From Yinghuangia elevatio (GTDB lineage: Bacteria > Actinomycetota > Actinomycetes > Streptomycetales > Streptomycetaceae), in contig NZ_JBEZFP010000180.1 in the NCBI RefSeq assembly GCF_040649515.1, positions 1-17,096 on the forward strand: 17,096 nucleotides of DNA. Reading direction: 5' to 3'. A program made the translations under genes and the position numbers. This document shows positions 7,259 through 14,171 of the stretch, piece by piece. The first letter of the stretch is position 1. Each line of letters starts with the position of its first letter. The notes below the pieces were generated by a model that saw only the letters and a list, made by a program, of their open reading frames with translations, was not told the origin of the DNA and did not search any database.

Positions 7259-7609
7259 CGCGCGGTCCGGGGCCGCCGGGGCGCGGTTCAGCGGCCCTGG
7301 CAACCCCGGCGGCCCTGTGACCGGTACGGCGCCGCGCAGGCCGACCAGTCCCAGCAGGTCGGTGAGTGCGGGCGGGGCGTCCCTGATCTGGTACGCCCGG
7401 TCGCGGCGCCGCGCCAGCAGCCGGAGCCGCGCCAACGCGTCGACCAGTGCGAGATCGGCCCGGCAGTCCGCCCCTACGTCGCACACCAGGCGGGCACCCG
7501 GCACCCGGGCCAGCATTTCGTCCACCCGCGCGCACAGGCCCGGGACATCGGCGCGTACCAACGCGCCGATGTCCACGACCACCGCCCCCGCGACGACACG
7601 CACTTTCAC
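7169..7609 (-). CDS. STAS-like protein, possible anti-sigma-factor antagonist
   Basis: A 146-residue protein whose first ~105 residues look like a STAS domain: an initial strand pair (KVRVVAGAVVVDIGALVRAD), an amphipathic helix, the strand RLVCDVGADCRADLALVDAL, then RLRLLARRRDRAYQIRDAPP and LTDLLGLVGLRGAVPV. This layout matches small actinomycete STAS proteins; the serine phosphorylated in classical SpoIIAA-type antagonists is not evident (Cys or Ala near that place). The last ~40 residues look like unconstrained read-through, because they are antisense to the sigma-factor end. The start is GTG at 7609, preceded by GGAAGGGG eight bases away. A 16-bp perfect palindrome lies 51 bases upstream. 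Its tail-to-tail overlap with the ECF sigma gene hints at a linked role, but that is unproven. Confidence 0.65.
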   Translation of the reverse strand: MKVRVVAGAVVVDIGALVRADVPGLCARVDEMLARVPGARLVCDVGADCRADLALVDALARLRLLARRRDRAYQIRDAPPALTDLLGLVGLRGAVPVTGPPGLPGPLNRAPAAPDRALRLQAVREPEEGEQALGVEERVEADDPTL

Positions 7610-8020
7610 CGTCGTACCCCTTCCGCCGACTTCCCGCCGAGGCCGCGGCCGACCGGGAACCGCACACGTGTGCGGACCGGCCGGGAACGCGGCAAGTCAC
7701 GGGCCGCCGTGAACATCCCGGCCCACCTATGCAGACCGCCTGAACCACCGAAACTCATCGGTCGCCGACGACCGAACGTGATCATCCGCGTGCGGGGTCG
7801 GGCCGACCCGGTACGCGGATCGGGCCGTGGGTGTCGGGAGCGGGAGTCGGAAGTGGGGACGGAGCCGACCAGGAGCCGGCCAGGTCCCGGGCCGGGCGAG
7901 GCCGGGTGCCGGGTCGTCGGTGCGCCGGATTCCCGTATGACAAGCGCCACCTGGCGGACCGTCAGATGCGCCGTGCTTGCTATACAAGGGGTGCCGGAGA
8001 CCGTTCGTCAGGGAGAATTC
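7610..8020. other. 411-base intergenic region with palindromes and the MaoC promoter
   Basis: No gene is supported here. Seen: a 16-bp perfect palindrome CCGCACACGTGTGCGG (7660-7675), upstream of the STAS gene; a hairpin TCGGTCG-CCGA-CGACCGA (7758-7775); and, before the MaoC gene, TATACA (7981-7986), a good -10 with an extended TTGC, without a clear -35. Between 7790 and 7930 only GC-rich sequence without a recognisable signal is seen. Confidence 0.55.
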
Positions 8021-8479
8021 ATGGCCGTCACCACGTTCACGGATCTGCAGCAGATCAAGGATTCGCTGGGCAAGCACCTGGGCTACAGCGAGTGGCTGGA
8101 GGTGACCCAGGACCGCATCAACCTGTTCGCGGACGCGACCGGGGACCACCAGTGGATCCACGTGGACGTCGAAAAGGCCAAGGAGGGCCCCTTCGGGGCG
8201 CCGATCGCGCACGGCTACCTGACGCTGTCGCTGTCGAACCTCTTCCTGCCGCAGATCGTCGAGGTCCAGAACATCTCGATGGGCGTCAACTACGGCGTCG
8301 ACAAGATCCGCTTCCCGAACCCGGTGCGGGTGAACCAGCGCATCCGGGGCGGCGCCGAGATCGCGGCGGTGAGCGATGTCCCCGGCGGAATCCAGGTGAC
8401 CATCAAGATCACCGTCGAGATCGAGGGCGAGACCAAGCCCGCCTGCATCATCGAGTCGCTGACGCGCTACCTGGCCTGA
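8021..8479 (+). CDS. MaoC-family (R)-enoyl-CoA hydratase
   Basis: A single hot-dog-fold protein of 152 residues, the length of PhaJ/NodN-type MaoC hydratases, which add water to trans-2-enoyl-CoA to give (R)-3-hydroxyacyl-CoA. The hydratase-2 motif is intact: FADATGDHQWIHVD, with Asp42 and His47 as the catalytic pair, followed by GAPIAHGYLTLSL (residues 59-71), typical of the family. The start is ATG at 8021, with GGGAG six to ten bases upstream and a -10-like TATACA at 7981. It stands alone between two convergent or divergent neighbours. It fits the acyl-CoA chemistry of the thiolase and SDR, and may serve the same pathway or general fatty-acid metabolism. Confidence 0.93.
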   Translation: MAVTTFTDLQQIKDSLGKHLGYSEWLEVTQDRINLFADATGDHQWIHVDVEKAKEGPFGAPIAHGYLTLSLSNLFLPQIVEVQNISMGVNYGVDKIRFPNPVRVNQRIRGGAEIAAVSDVPGGIQVTIKITVEIEGETKPACIIESLTRYLA

Positions 8480-8544
8480 GGCGCCGGCCGGACCGCGATG
8501 CGGGGTGACCGGCGGGTCCGAGGCATGCCGGGCGGGCGTACGGT

Positions 8545-8602
8545 CGGCGCGCGGCGTGGGCGGAGGCGGGCCGCACCCGGTCCGCCGCGCCACGCCGCGC
8601 CG
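8545..8602. terminator. Bidirectional hairpin between MaoC and DUF3105 genes
   Basis: The stretch 8545-8564 (beginning CGGCGCGCGGCGTGG) pairs, with a few bulges, with 8581-8602 (ending CACGCCGCGCCG). It sits between two convergent genes whose stops are at 8479 and 8606. A shared terminator is the simple reading. The alignment was made by eye. Confidence 0.4.
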
Positions 8603-8605
8603 TCG

Positions 8606-9415
8606 TCACCGCGGGCTGCCGACCCCGCCCGTGCAGGGCGCTCCGGGCTCCGGCGTCTGCGGCCCCTCGCGGTAGTACGACACGAACTGCGCCAGGCGCG
8701 GGTCCGACGGGGACTCCAACGCGAGTTGCACGCCCCACGCGCTGGCGACCACGGGGGCGGGGAGACCGTCGTACGGCGTCAGCAGCACGAAGGGGCCGCC
8801 CAACAGCGCCTCCAGTTCCGCCACTTGGTCGTTCGGCAGGTCCGGCCGGTAGGTCACCCACACCGCGCCGTGCTCCATCGAGTGCACGGCCATGCTCGCG
8901 TCCTGCCCGGTCCGGTATATGCCGCAGTTGAGCCAGCGCGCATTGTGCACGCCGCCCGCGGGAGGGGTGAGGTCGTAGACGACGCGCCGCTTCTCGTGGG
9001 TGCGTTCGACGGTGTACGCGACTACGCCGTCGATCGGCGAGACGGCATTCGGGGCCGGCACCGCCTTGTCGGTGACCGTGGCCCCCGGCTGGTCGTCGGA
9101 TCCGGAGTCCGAGCCGGAGTCGTCGCCAGTGCCGTCGGGGGCCGGGCTGCCGGAAACCTTGGGCTGGGTGCCGCCGTTGCCCGCGTCACCGCCGTTGCCC
9201 GCGTCACCGCCCTTGCCCCCGTCGCCGCCCTTGCCTCCGTCGGCCTTGGCGGTGGCCGACGCCGCGGCCTCGTCCTCGTTCTTGCCCTTCACCAGGTCCT
9301 CGGCGCCGCCGTCGGCGCACCCGGTGAGACCGAACACCGCGAACAGCGCGGCGGCCGCGGCCGCTTCGGACACCCGCACGCGTCGGCGCGAACTCCCCCG
9401 TGGCGTCCTCGACAT
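8606..9415 (-). CDS. DUF3105 lipoprotein
   Basis: A 269-residue exported lipoprotein. The N-terminus has Arg-rich residues 4-14, a hydrophobic stretch (about 18-30) and a lipobox FGLTGC with lipidated Cys33. A low-complexity linker of Gly/Asp/Lys/Asn repeats and acidic Ser/Asp residues (about 55-110) follows. The C-terminal domain (about 120-262) matches DUF3105: THEKRRVVYDLTPPAGGVHN, WLNCGIY, AVHSMEHGAVWVTYRPDLP, LLTPYDGLPAPVVASAWG and EPGAPC. Conserved His178, Glu181, His182 and Cys164/Cys261 are visible; the activity of the family is not established. The start is ATG at 9415, with GGAGG six bases upstream. It lies 74 bases after the flavoprotein gene and may be co-transcribed with it. Confidence 0.88.
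   Translation of the reverse strand: MSRTPRGSSRRRVRVSEAAAAAALFAVFGLTGCADGGAEDLVKGKNEDEAAASATAKADGGKGGDGGKGGDAGNGGDAGNGGTQPKVSGSPAPDGTGDDSGSDSGSDDQPGATVTDKAVPAPNAVSPIDGVVAYTVERTHEKRRVVYDLTPPAGGVHNARWLNCGIYRTGQDASMAVHSMEHGAVWVTYRPDLPNDQVAELEALLGGPFVLLTPYDGLPAPVVASAWGVQLALESPSDPRLAQFVSYYREGPQTPEPGAPCTGGVGSPR
9171..9242. repeat. 18-bp tandem repeat inside the lipoprotein linker
   Basis: Four consecutive 18-base units begin at 9171, 9189, 9207 and 9225. The first two are identical (CCGCCGTTGCCCGCGTCA) and the others differ at a few positions. They encode six-residue repeats of the DAGNGG / DGGKGG type on the minus strand, in the flexible linker after the lipobox, so copy-number changes would stay in frame. 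Confidence 0.8.
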
Positions 9416-9489
9416 GCTGCCCCTCCCGATGAAGCCGCTCCCGGCGCCCGTCGGACCCGCTGGTCCCGAGTAGCCGAGCGTAACGCGCC

Positions 9490-10734
9490 TCAGGTGCGGG
9501 GCGGCTCCGGGTCCACGACGACGCAGCGCGTACCGCTGTAGATGGTCGGCATGCACTTGTTGCAGTGGATACACAGGGACTTGACGGCCCGTCGGGACTC
9601 GTCGGCGGCGATCCGGTTGATCAGGTCGGGCTCGCGCAGGATGGCCCGGCCCATCGCCACGAACTCGAAGCCCTCGGCCATCGCGAGGTCCATCGTCTCG
9701 CGGTTGGTGATGCCGCCGAGCAGGATCAGCGGCAGCTTCATCTCGGCGCGGAACTGCCGGGCGTACTCCAGCAGGAAGGCCTCCTGGTACGGGTACGCGA
9801 TCAGGAACTTCTTGCCCATCAGCTTGATGCCGAGCTGCGTCGGCTGCGGGAAGGTGGCCGCGAACTCCGGGATGGGCGCGTCGCCGCGGAAGAGGTACAT
9901 CGGGTTCAACAGCGAGCTTCCGGCGGTCAGTTCGAGGGCGTCGAGGCCGCCGTCCTCCTCCAGCCACTTCGCGGTCTGCAGGCTCTCGGTGAGCCAGATG
10001 CCGCCCGGCACGCCGTCCGCCATGTTGAGCTTGGCGGTGACCGCGATGCGGTCGCCGACCGCGTCGCGCACCGCGCGCACGACGCCGCGGGCGACCTTGG
10101 CGCGGTTCTCCAGCGAGCCGCCGTACGCGTCCTTGCGGCGGTTCAGCTTCGGGCTCAGGAACGCGCTTGCGAAGTAGTTGTGGCCGAGGTGGATCTCGAC
10201 GGCGTCGAACCCGGCCTCGACCGCGGTGCGGGCCGCGTTGGCGTGCGCCTCGGTGACCCGGCGGATGTCCTCCTCGGTCGCGGCCTTGCTGGTCTTCATG
10301 CTGATCGGGCTGAAGAGCCGGCCGGGCGCGAGCGCGGGCAGCCGGTTCGACTTGGCGTTGGCGACCGGGCCGGCGTGGCCGATCTGGGCGGACACCGCGG
10401 CGCCTTGGGCGTGCACGGCGTCCGTGAGGCGGCGCAGGCCGGGCACCGCTTCGGGCCGCATCCATATCTGGTGCCGATCGGTGCGTCCCTCGGGTGCGAC
10501 GGCGCAGTACGCGACGGTGGTCATGCCGATGCCGCCCGCCGCGGGCTTGACGTGGTAGTCGATCAGCGCGTCGGTGACGAGTGCGTCCGGCGTGACGCCC
10601 TCGAACGTGGCGGCCTTGATGATGCGGTTGCGCAGCGTCAGTGGCCCGAGCTTGGCGGGCGCGAGGACGTCGGGTGCGGCGTCCGCGGGGGTGCGCATGG
10701 CGGGGGTGTCGATGGGCGTGGTCAAGGCGTTCAC
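9490..10734 (-). CDS. Old-yellow-enzyme family NADH:flavin oxidoreductase with Cys cluster
   Basis: A 414-residue FMN-dependent oxidoreductase of the OYE/2,4-dienoyl-CoA reductase group, which typically reduces activated C=C bonds. Motifs: RNRIIKAATFEG (37-47), the active-site HLGHNYFASAFLSPKLNRR with His182 and His185, DAYGGSLENR, and the FMN-phosphate region LGGITNRETMDL plus FVAMGRAILREPDL. Near the C-terminus LCIHCNKCMPTIYSGTRC carries four Cys (388, 391, 394, 404), like the Fe-S ligands of dienoyl-CoA reductases; the extra NAD-binding domains of those enzymes are absent. The likely start is GTG at 10734, overlapping the TetR stop in GTGA (4 bases), implying coupled translation; ATG at 10698 is an alternative without a ribosome site. 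TetR control is likely. Confidence 0.9.
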   Translation of the reverse strand: MNALTTPIDTPAMRTPADAAPDVLAPAKLGPLTLRNRIIKAATFEGVTPDALVTDALIDYHVKPAAGGIGMTTVAYCAVAPEGRTDRHQIWMRPEAVPGLRRLTDAVHAQGAAVSAQIGHAGPVANAKSNRLPALAPGRLFSPISMKTSKAATEEDIRRVTEAHANAARTAVEAGFDAVEIHLGHNYFASAFLSPKLNRRKDAYGGSLENRAKVARGVVRAVRDAVGDRIAVTAKLNMADGVPGGIWLTESLQTAKWLEEDGGLDALELTAGSSLLNPMYLFRGDAPIPEFAATFPQPTQLGIKLMGKKFLIAYPYQEAFLLEYARQFRAEMKLPLILLGGITNRETMDLAMAEGFEFVAMGRAILREPDLINRIAADESRRAVKSLCIHCNKCMPTIYSGTRCVVVDPEPPRT

Positions 10735-11483
10735 CCTTCGGGGGCGGGATCGGGGGTGGGACCGGGGGCGGTGGACGGGTCGGTGGGCACGCCGGCGGAC
10801 GTGCCGCCGGGCGGGCCGGGGCGGTCGTCGGCCGCCGGGTCGGGGGCGTCGAGCCCGGCGGCGATGAAGGCGACCACTTGGCGGGGGTCGGGCGGCGGGG
10901 TGGCGCCGAGCCGGTCGGCGGGCGCGAGGGGTTCGCCGTACGTCTGGAGCAGCAGCGTGAACGCGAGCCGCCAGCGGTCGCGCACCGCGTCGGCGCCGAG
11001 GTCCGGGCGCATGAGCTGGAGCAGTCCGCGCCACGGCCGGTGGCCGAACCACGGCTCGTTCCAAGGGAGTTTGTCGTTGTTGAGGACAACGCGCGCCAGC
11101 AGGTGCAGCAGCATGGGGCCGTCGGGTGTCCGCACGAGCCGGTCGAACGGGCGGACGATGATCGCCGCCAGCTCGGCGGCCTCGGGCACCCAGCCGGCCG
11201 CGCGGCGGGCGCCGAGCGCGTCGAGGCCGTCCGCCCACAGCGGGCCGAGGCGCTGTTGGAGCAGCGCGACGACCAGGGCCTCCTTGGAGCCGAAGTGGTA
11301 GTGCACGGCGGCCGGGTTCATGCCGGCGGCGGCGTTGACGGCGCGCACGGAGACCTTCTCGTAGCCCTGCGCGAGGAACAGGCGCTCGGCCTCGGCCAGC
11401 AGGCGCGCCCGGGTCGCGGCCGTCGCACCGTTCGGTACGCGCTCTCGGCCGGTGGTTCCGGTGGTCCTGCCGCGGGTGCTCAT
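10731..11483 (-). CDS. TetR-family transcriptional regulator
   Basis: A 250-residue regulator. Residues about 25-71 form the TetR DNA-binding domain: TRARLLAEAERLFLAQGYEK, then VRAVNAAAGMNPAAVHYHFG, then SKEALVVALL. The helical ligand domain contains a Trp-rich stretch near 140-155, and residues about 208-250 are a Pro/Gly/Asp-rich, probably disordered tail. The start is ATG at 11483; no clear Shine-Dalgarno site is seen, and a GTG at 11501 is an alternative start. A perfect 41-bp inverted repeat ends 21 bases upstream, which strongly suggests autorepression. Its stop overlaps the start of the flavoprotein gene, so it probably controls that gene. Ligand unknown; many actinomycete relatives sense acyl-CoAs or steroid-like compounds. 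Confidence 0.92.
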   Translation of the reverse strand: MSTRGRTTGTTGRERVPNGATAATRARLLAEAERLFLAQGYEKVSVRAVNAAAGMNPAAVHYHFGSKEALVVALLQQRLGPLWADGLDALGARRAAGWVPEAAELAAIIVRPFDRLVRTPDGPMLLHLLARVVLNNDKLPWNEPWFGHRPWRGLLQLMRPDLGADAVRDRWRLAFTLLLQTYGEPLAPADRLGATPPPDPRQVVAFIAAGLDAPDPAADDRPGPPGGTSAGVPTDPSTAPGPTPDPAPEG

Positions 11484-11503
11484 GGGCGGCCATGACAGCA
11501 CGG

Positions 11504-11544
11504 TTCGCGAGAGTTTTCAATCACTGATTGAAAACTCTCGCGAA
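11504..11544. promoter_or_regulatory. 41-bp perfect inverted repeat, putative TetR operator
   Basis: The left arm TTCGCGAGAGTTTTCAATCA (11504-11523) and the right arm TGATTGAAAACTCTCGCGAA (11525-11544) are exact reverse complements around a single C at 11524. The AT-rich core (TTTTCAATCA and its mirror) resembles known TetR-type operators. It lies just upstream of the TetR start. A cruciform or hairpin role is also possible. Confidence 0.8.
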
Positions 11545-11621
11545 GGACCGGGGGAACGTTTACCGGCGGATGCGCGCCGGAGGGGTGTCGGCCAGACGGA
11601 AGGCGGGGCCTGGCCGGGGAC

Positions 11622-11705
11622 GGCCGGGGCGGGGTGGCCGGGGCGGGGTGGCCGGGGCGGGGTGGCCGGGGCGGGGTGGCCGGGCCGGGGTGGCCGGGCC
11701 GGGAC
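11622..11705. repeat. 14-bp G-rich tandem repeat
   Basis: GGCCGGGGCGGGGT recurs in exact head-to-tail copies at 11622-11635, 11636-11649, 11650-11663 and 11664-11677. A variant (GGCCGGGCCGGGGT) at 11678-11691 and a decaying partial copy follow. The plus strand has many GGGG runs and could form G-quadruplexes. It lies in the 277-base gap between the TetR operator and the universal stress protein stop. The remainder of that gap is GC-rich with no gene. Confidence 0.85.
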
Positions 11706-11821
11706 AAGTCGGGCCGGGACAGTCGGACCGGGCGGCCGGGCCGGAAGGTCCGGAGGAAGGGTCCGACGGGGGACGGTGGGCCGTGGGCGGCCGCGGGTGG
11801 CCGGGCCGGAGAGAGGTGCGG

Positions 11822-12772
11822 TCAGGCCAGGGGGACGATCAGGACCGGGCAGCGGGCGTGTTCGATGACGGCGTGGGCGACGTGGCCGACCCAGTGCCGC
11901 AAAAGGCCGTTGCGGTGGCGTACCCCGACGACCGCGACCGCGGCGTCCGAGCTGGCCTCGACGACGGTGCCGGCCGCGTCGCCGAGGACCGCCTGCTCGG
12001 TGCTCAGGACGTCCGGGTAGAGCCCGCGGACCTGGCCGAGCGCACTGTCGAGGCAGACGGCGTGCGCCTCGGTGACCGCCTTGAGGTCCTCGGGACTGGG
12101 GCCGGAGAGGCCGACGTAGCCGGGCCAGGCGTACGCGTGCACCGCGGAGACCGGCAGCCCCCACCGCCGCGCTTCCCCGAACGCCGCACGGGCGGTCGGT
12201 GCGTCGCCCTCGCCCTGGATGCCGACGACGACCTTGCCCCCGTCGAGGACGAGGTCGCCGTCCTCGCTCGGATCGCCGTGCTCGCCGCGGACGACGAGGA
12301 GCGGGCAGGGCGTGCGGGCGGCCAGGAAGCGGGCCACCGAGCCCAGCAGCAGGTCCGCGAACCCGCCGCGGCCCCGGGACGAGACGACCATCAACTCGGC
12401 TTCTCCGGCTGCTTCGAGGAGTACGTCGCCCGGCAGGCCGACGCCGACGTCGCCCTCGACGGAGAGTTCCGGGTGCCGGTGCAGGACGCGGGCGGCGGCG
12501 GCTTCGACGAGGCGGGCGGCGGCCTGTTGGGCGGGGGCGTCGGGCACTTCGCGGCCCTCGGGGCTGCCCTTGGGGTGCGGGGGCGCGGCGGTGGGGACGC
12601 GTACCGCGTGCACGATGCGGAGCATCGCGCCGCGGCGTACCGCTTCGGCGGCGGCCCGCATGACCGCGCGCATGCCGGGATCGGATCCGTCGGTACCGAC
12701 GACCACGAGCCCCGGGGAGGCCCCTGCGGGACCGGGGATCGACGGCTTGGCGGTCTCGACTGCGGTGTTCAC
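11822..12772 (-). CDS. Universal stress protein with two UspA domains
   Basis: A 316-residue cytoplasmic stress protein. The first UspA domain (about 21-163) begins GLVVVGTDGSDPGMRAV and carries the ATP-binding pattern SSRGRGGFADLLLGSVARFL followed by TPCPLLVV. The second domain (about 178-316) starts KVVVGIQGEG and ends HWVGHVAHAVIEHARCPVLI; its nucleotide motif is weaker (GVRHRNGLLRHWVGHVAH), as often seen in tandem Usps. The start is GTG at 12772, since GGAGG lies five bases upstream; the earlier in-frame GTG at 12784 would place that ribosome site inside the gene. It diverges from the SPFH gene. A GGGACTTTGGACCC motif at 12905-12918 resembles DevR/DosR boxes, which would fit hypoxia control, but this is tentative. 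Confidence 0.93.
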   Translation of the reverse strand: MNTAVETAKPSIPGPAGASPGLVVVGTDGSDPGMRAVMRAAAEAVRRGAMLRIVHAVRVPTAAPPHPKGSPEGREVPDAPAQQAAARLVEAAAARVLHRHPELSVEGDVGVGLPGDVLLEAAGEAELMVVSSRGRGGFADLLLGSVARFLAARTPCPLLVVRGEHGDPSEDGDLVLDGGKVVVGIQGEGDAPTARAAFGEARRWGLPVSAVHAYAWPGYVGLSGPSPEDLKAVTEAHAVCLDSALGQVRGLYPDVLSTEQAVLGDAAGTVVEASSDAAVAVVGVRHRNGLLRHWVGHVAHAVIEHARCPVLIVPLA

Positions 12773-12904
12773 GTGTTCCTCCACGGCTCGGGCGCACGGG
12801 TCGGCGCAGGGTGCGCGCGTCTTGGCGGACAGCGGGACGCGTACCCGTTCCGATGGGTATCACCACATCTGACCGCCTGCCCCGGCCGTCGGTCCCGGCC
12901 GGGC

Positions 12905-12918
12905 GGGACTTTGGACCC
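12905..12918. promoter_or_regulatory. DevR/DosR-like box in the Usp-SPFH gap
   Basis: GGGACTTTGGACCC matches 12 of 14 positions of the core DosR consensus (GGGACTWWAGTCCC, recalled from mycobacteria). It lies 133 bases before the universal stress gene, a classic member of such regulons. The symmetry is imperfect and GC-rich DNA yields chance matches, so confidence is low. Confidence 0.3.
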
Positions 12919-12954
12919 GGTGACCGGAACCGACCGCCGACCGAATTCGTCTCG

Positions 12955-13013
12955 TTGACGAGAAACACGCGCCCTGGTTATCGTCATTATGACGACATGA
13001 GATCAGCCTGATC
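12955..13013 (+). promoter_or_regulatory. SPFH promoter with overlapping palindromes
   Basis: TTGACG (12955-12960), a 17-base spacer and TTATCG (12978-12983) make a good housekeeping-type promoter pointing at the SPFH gene. A perfect palindrome TCGTCAT-T-ATGACGA (12981-12995) covers the -10 and expected transcription start. A second, GATCAG-C-CTGATC (13001-13013), lies just after. They could be operators for unknown repressors. Confidence 0.5.
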
Positions 13014-13040
13014 CGCCCACCCGCCCCCGGGGGAGTTCCG

Positions 13041-14171
13041 ATGGTCCACATCCAGCGCCGCCCGTTCGTCAGCCACCTGCGCGCCGATCCGGTCCAGTGG
13101 GTCCGCCACCAGAGCCGCGGCGAGGTCGTCCACGAGGGCCTCGGGCTCGCGTTCTGGTTCCGGCCGCTGATCGCGGCGCTCAGCGAGGTCCCGATCGACG
13201 ACCGCGAACTGCCGGTGCTCTTCCACGTCCGCACGCGCGACTTCCAGGACGCGACCGTGCAGGGCACCGTGACCTACCGCATCACCGACCCCGGAGTCGC
13301 CGCCACCCGGCTGGACTTCGGCGTCGACCCCGGCACCGGCCAATGGCGGTCCACTCCCCTCGACCAGCTCGCGTCCCTGCTCACCGAGAGCGCGCAGCAG
13401 CACGCCGTCGACACCCTCGCGGGGCTCGACCTGACGGAGGCCGTCACGCGCGGACTGACCGAGGTACGCACGCGCGTGGCCACCGGCCTGGCCGAGGACG
13501 CGCGGCTCAGCGACTCGGGCGTCTCCGTCCTGGGGGTGCGCATCACCTCGATCCGCCCCGACGCCGACCTGGAGCGCGCCCTCCAGGCGCCGGCCCGCGA
13601 GCGCGTGCAACAGGCCGCCGACGCCGCCGGGTTCGAGCGGCGTGCGCTCGCCGTCGAGCGCGAGCGGGCCATCGCCGAGAACGAACTCCAGAACCAGATC
13701 GAACTGGCCCGGCGCGAGGAGCAGTTGGTCGAGCGCAAGGGCCTCAACGACCGTCGGCGCGCGGAGGAGACGGCCGCCGCGGCCCGCATCGAATCCGAGG
13801 CGCGGGCGGAACGCGACCGGCTGGCCGCCGCGACGGCGGCGGAGAACCGGCGCGTACTCGGTGCCGCGGAGGCGGAGGCGCATGCCGCGCATGTCGCGGC
13901 GTACGCGAATGCCGATCCGGCGGTGCTGCTCGCCCTCGCGGCCCAGGAACTCGCCGAGCAGTTCCCGAACATCGGCACGCTCAACATCACGCCCGACCTC
14001 ATCAGCGGAGCGCTCGCCCGGCTCGGGGGGTCGCGGCCGCCCGGCCCCGACGGCCCGGCGGCTCCGACCGCCCTCGGCCCGCAAGGCCCGCGGAGTCCAC
14101 GGAGTCCGCAGAGCCCGCAGAATCCGCAGAGCCCGTACAACGACGACCCGATCAACCAGGGCCGCGCCTGA
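13041..14171 (+). CDS. SPFH/band-7 domain protein (376 aa)
   Basis: A prohibitin/stomatin-like protein. The SPFH domain covers about 20-195 (GEVVHEGLGLAFWFRPLIAA, VLFHVRTRDFQDATVQGTVT, then TPLDQLASLLTESAQQ and VSVLGVRITSI). A long charged coiled coil follows at about 195-285, rich in Ala/Glu/Arg. The C-terminal ~45 residues are Pro/Gly/Ser-rich with a 9-bp DNA repeat. No N-terminal membrane helix is seen, unlike many stomatins, so membrane attachment, if any, would be peripheral. SPFH proteins generally form ring or cage oligomers on membranes. The start is ATG at 13041, with GGGGAG five bases upstream. Its TGA shares one base with the next start (TGATG), so it is translationally coupled to the NAD-kinase-like gene. 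Confidence 0.9.
   Translation: MVHIQRRPFVSHLRADPVQWVRHQSRGEVVHEGLGLAFWFRPLIAALSEVPIDDRELPVLFHVRTRDFQDATVQGTVTYRITDPGVAATRLDFGVDPGTGQWRSTPLDQLASLLTESAQQHAVDTLAGLDLTEAVTRGLTEVRTRVATGLAEDARLSDSGVSVLGVRITSIRPDADLERALQAPARERVQQAADAAGFERRALAVERERAIAENELQNQIELARREEQLVERKGLNDRRRAEETAAAARIESEARAERDRLAAATAAENRRVLGAAEAEAHAAHVAAYANADPAVLLALAAQELAEQFPNIGTLNITPDLISGALARLGGSRPPGPDGPAAPTALGPQGPRSPRSPQSPQNPQSPYNDDPINQGRA
14091..14135. repeat. 9-bp tandem repeat in the SPFH tail
   Basis: Five 9-base units run from 14091 to 14135: CGGAGTCCA, CGGAGTCCG, CAGAGCCCG, CAGAATCCG, CAGAGCCCG. They encode repeated Ser/Asn-Pro-Arg/Gln triplets in the disordered C-terminus of the SPFH protein. Confidence 0.75.

Noticed and set aside
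7975..7990. CTTGCTATACAAG as an operator before MaoC
   Set aside because: Only four-base arms; the TATACA is better explained as a -10 element.
8606..11089. 827-codon frame spanning three genes
   Set aside because: Only its last 270 codons (DUF3105 lipoprotein from ATG 9415) are real; the rest is an off-frame reading of the flavoprotein and TetR genes.
11480..11707. 75-codon Pro/Arg-rich frame on the minus strand
   Set aside because: It is a translation of the G-rich tandem repeat and the TetR operator, with no ribosome site.
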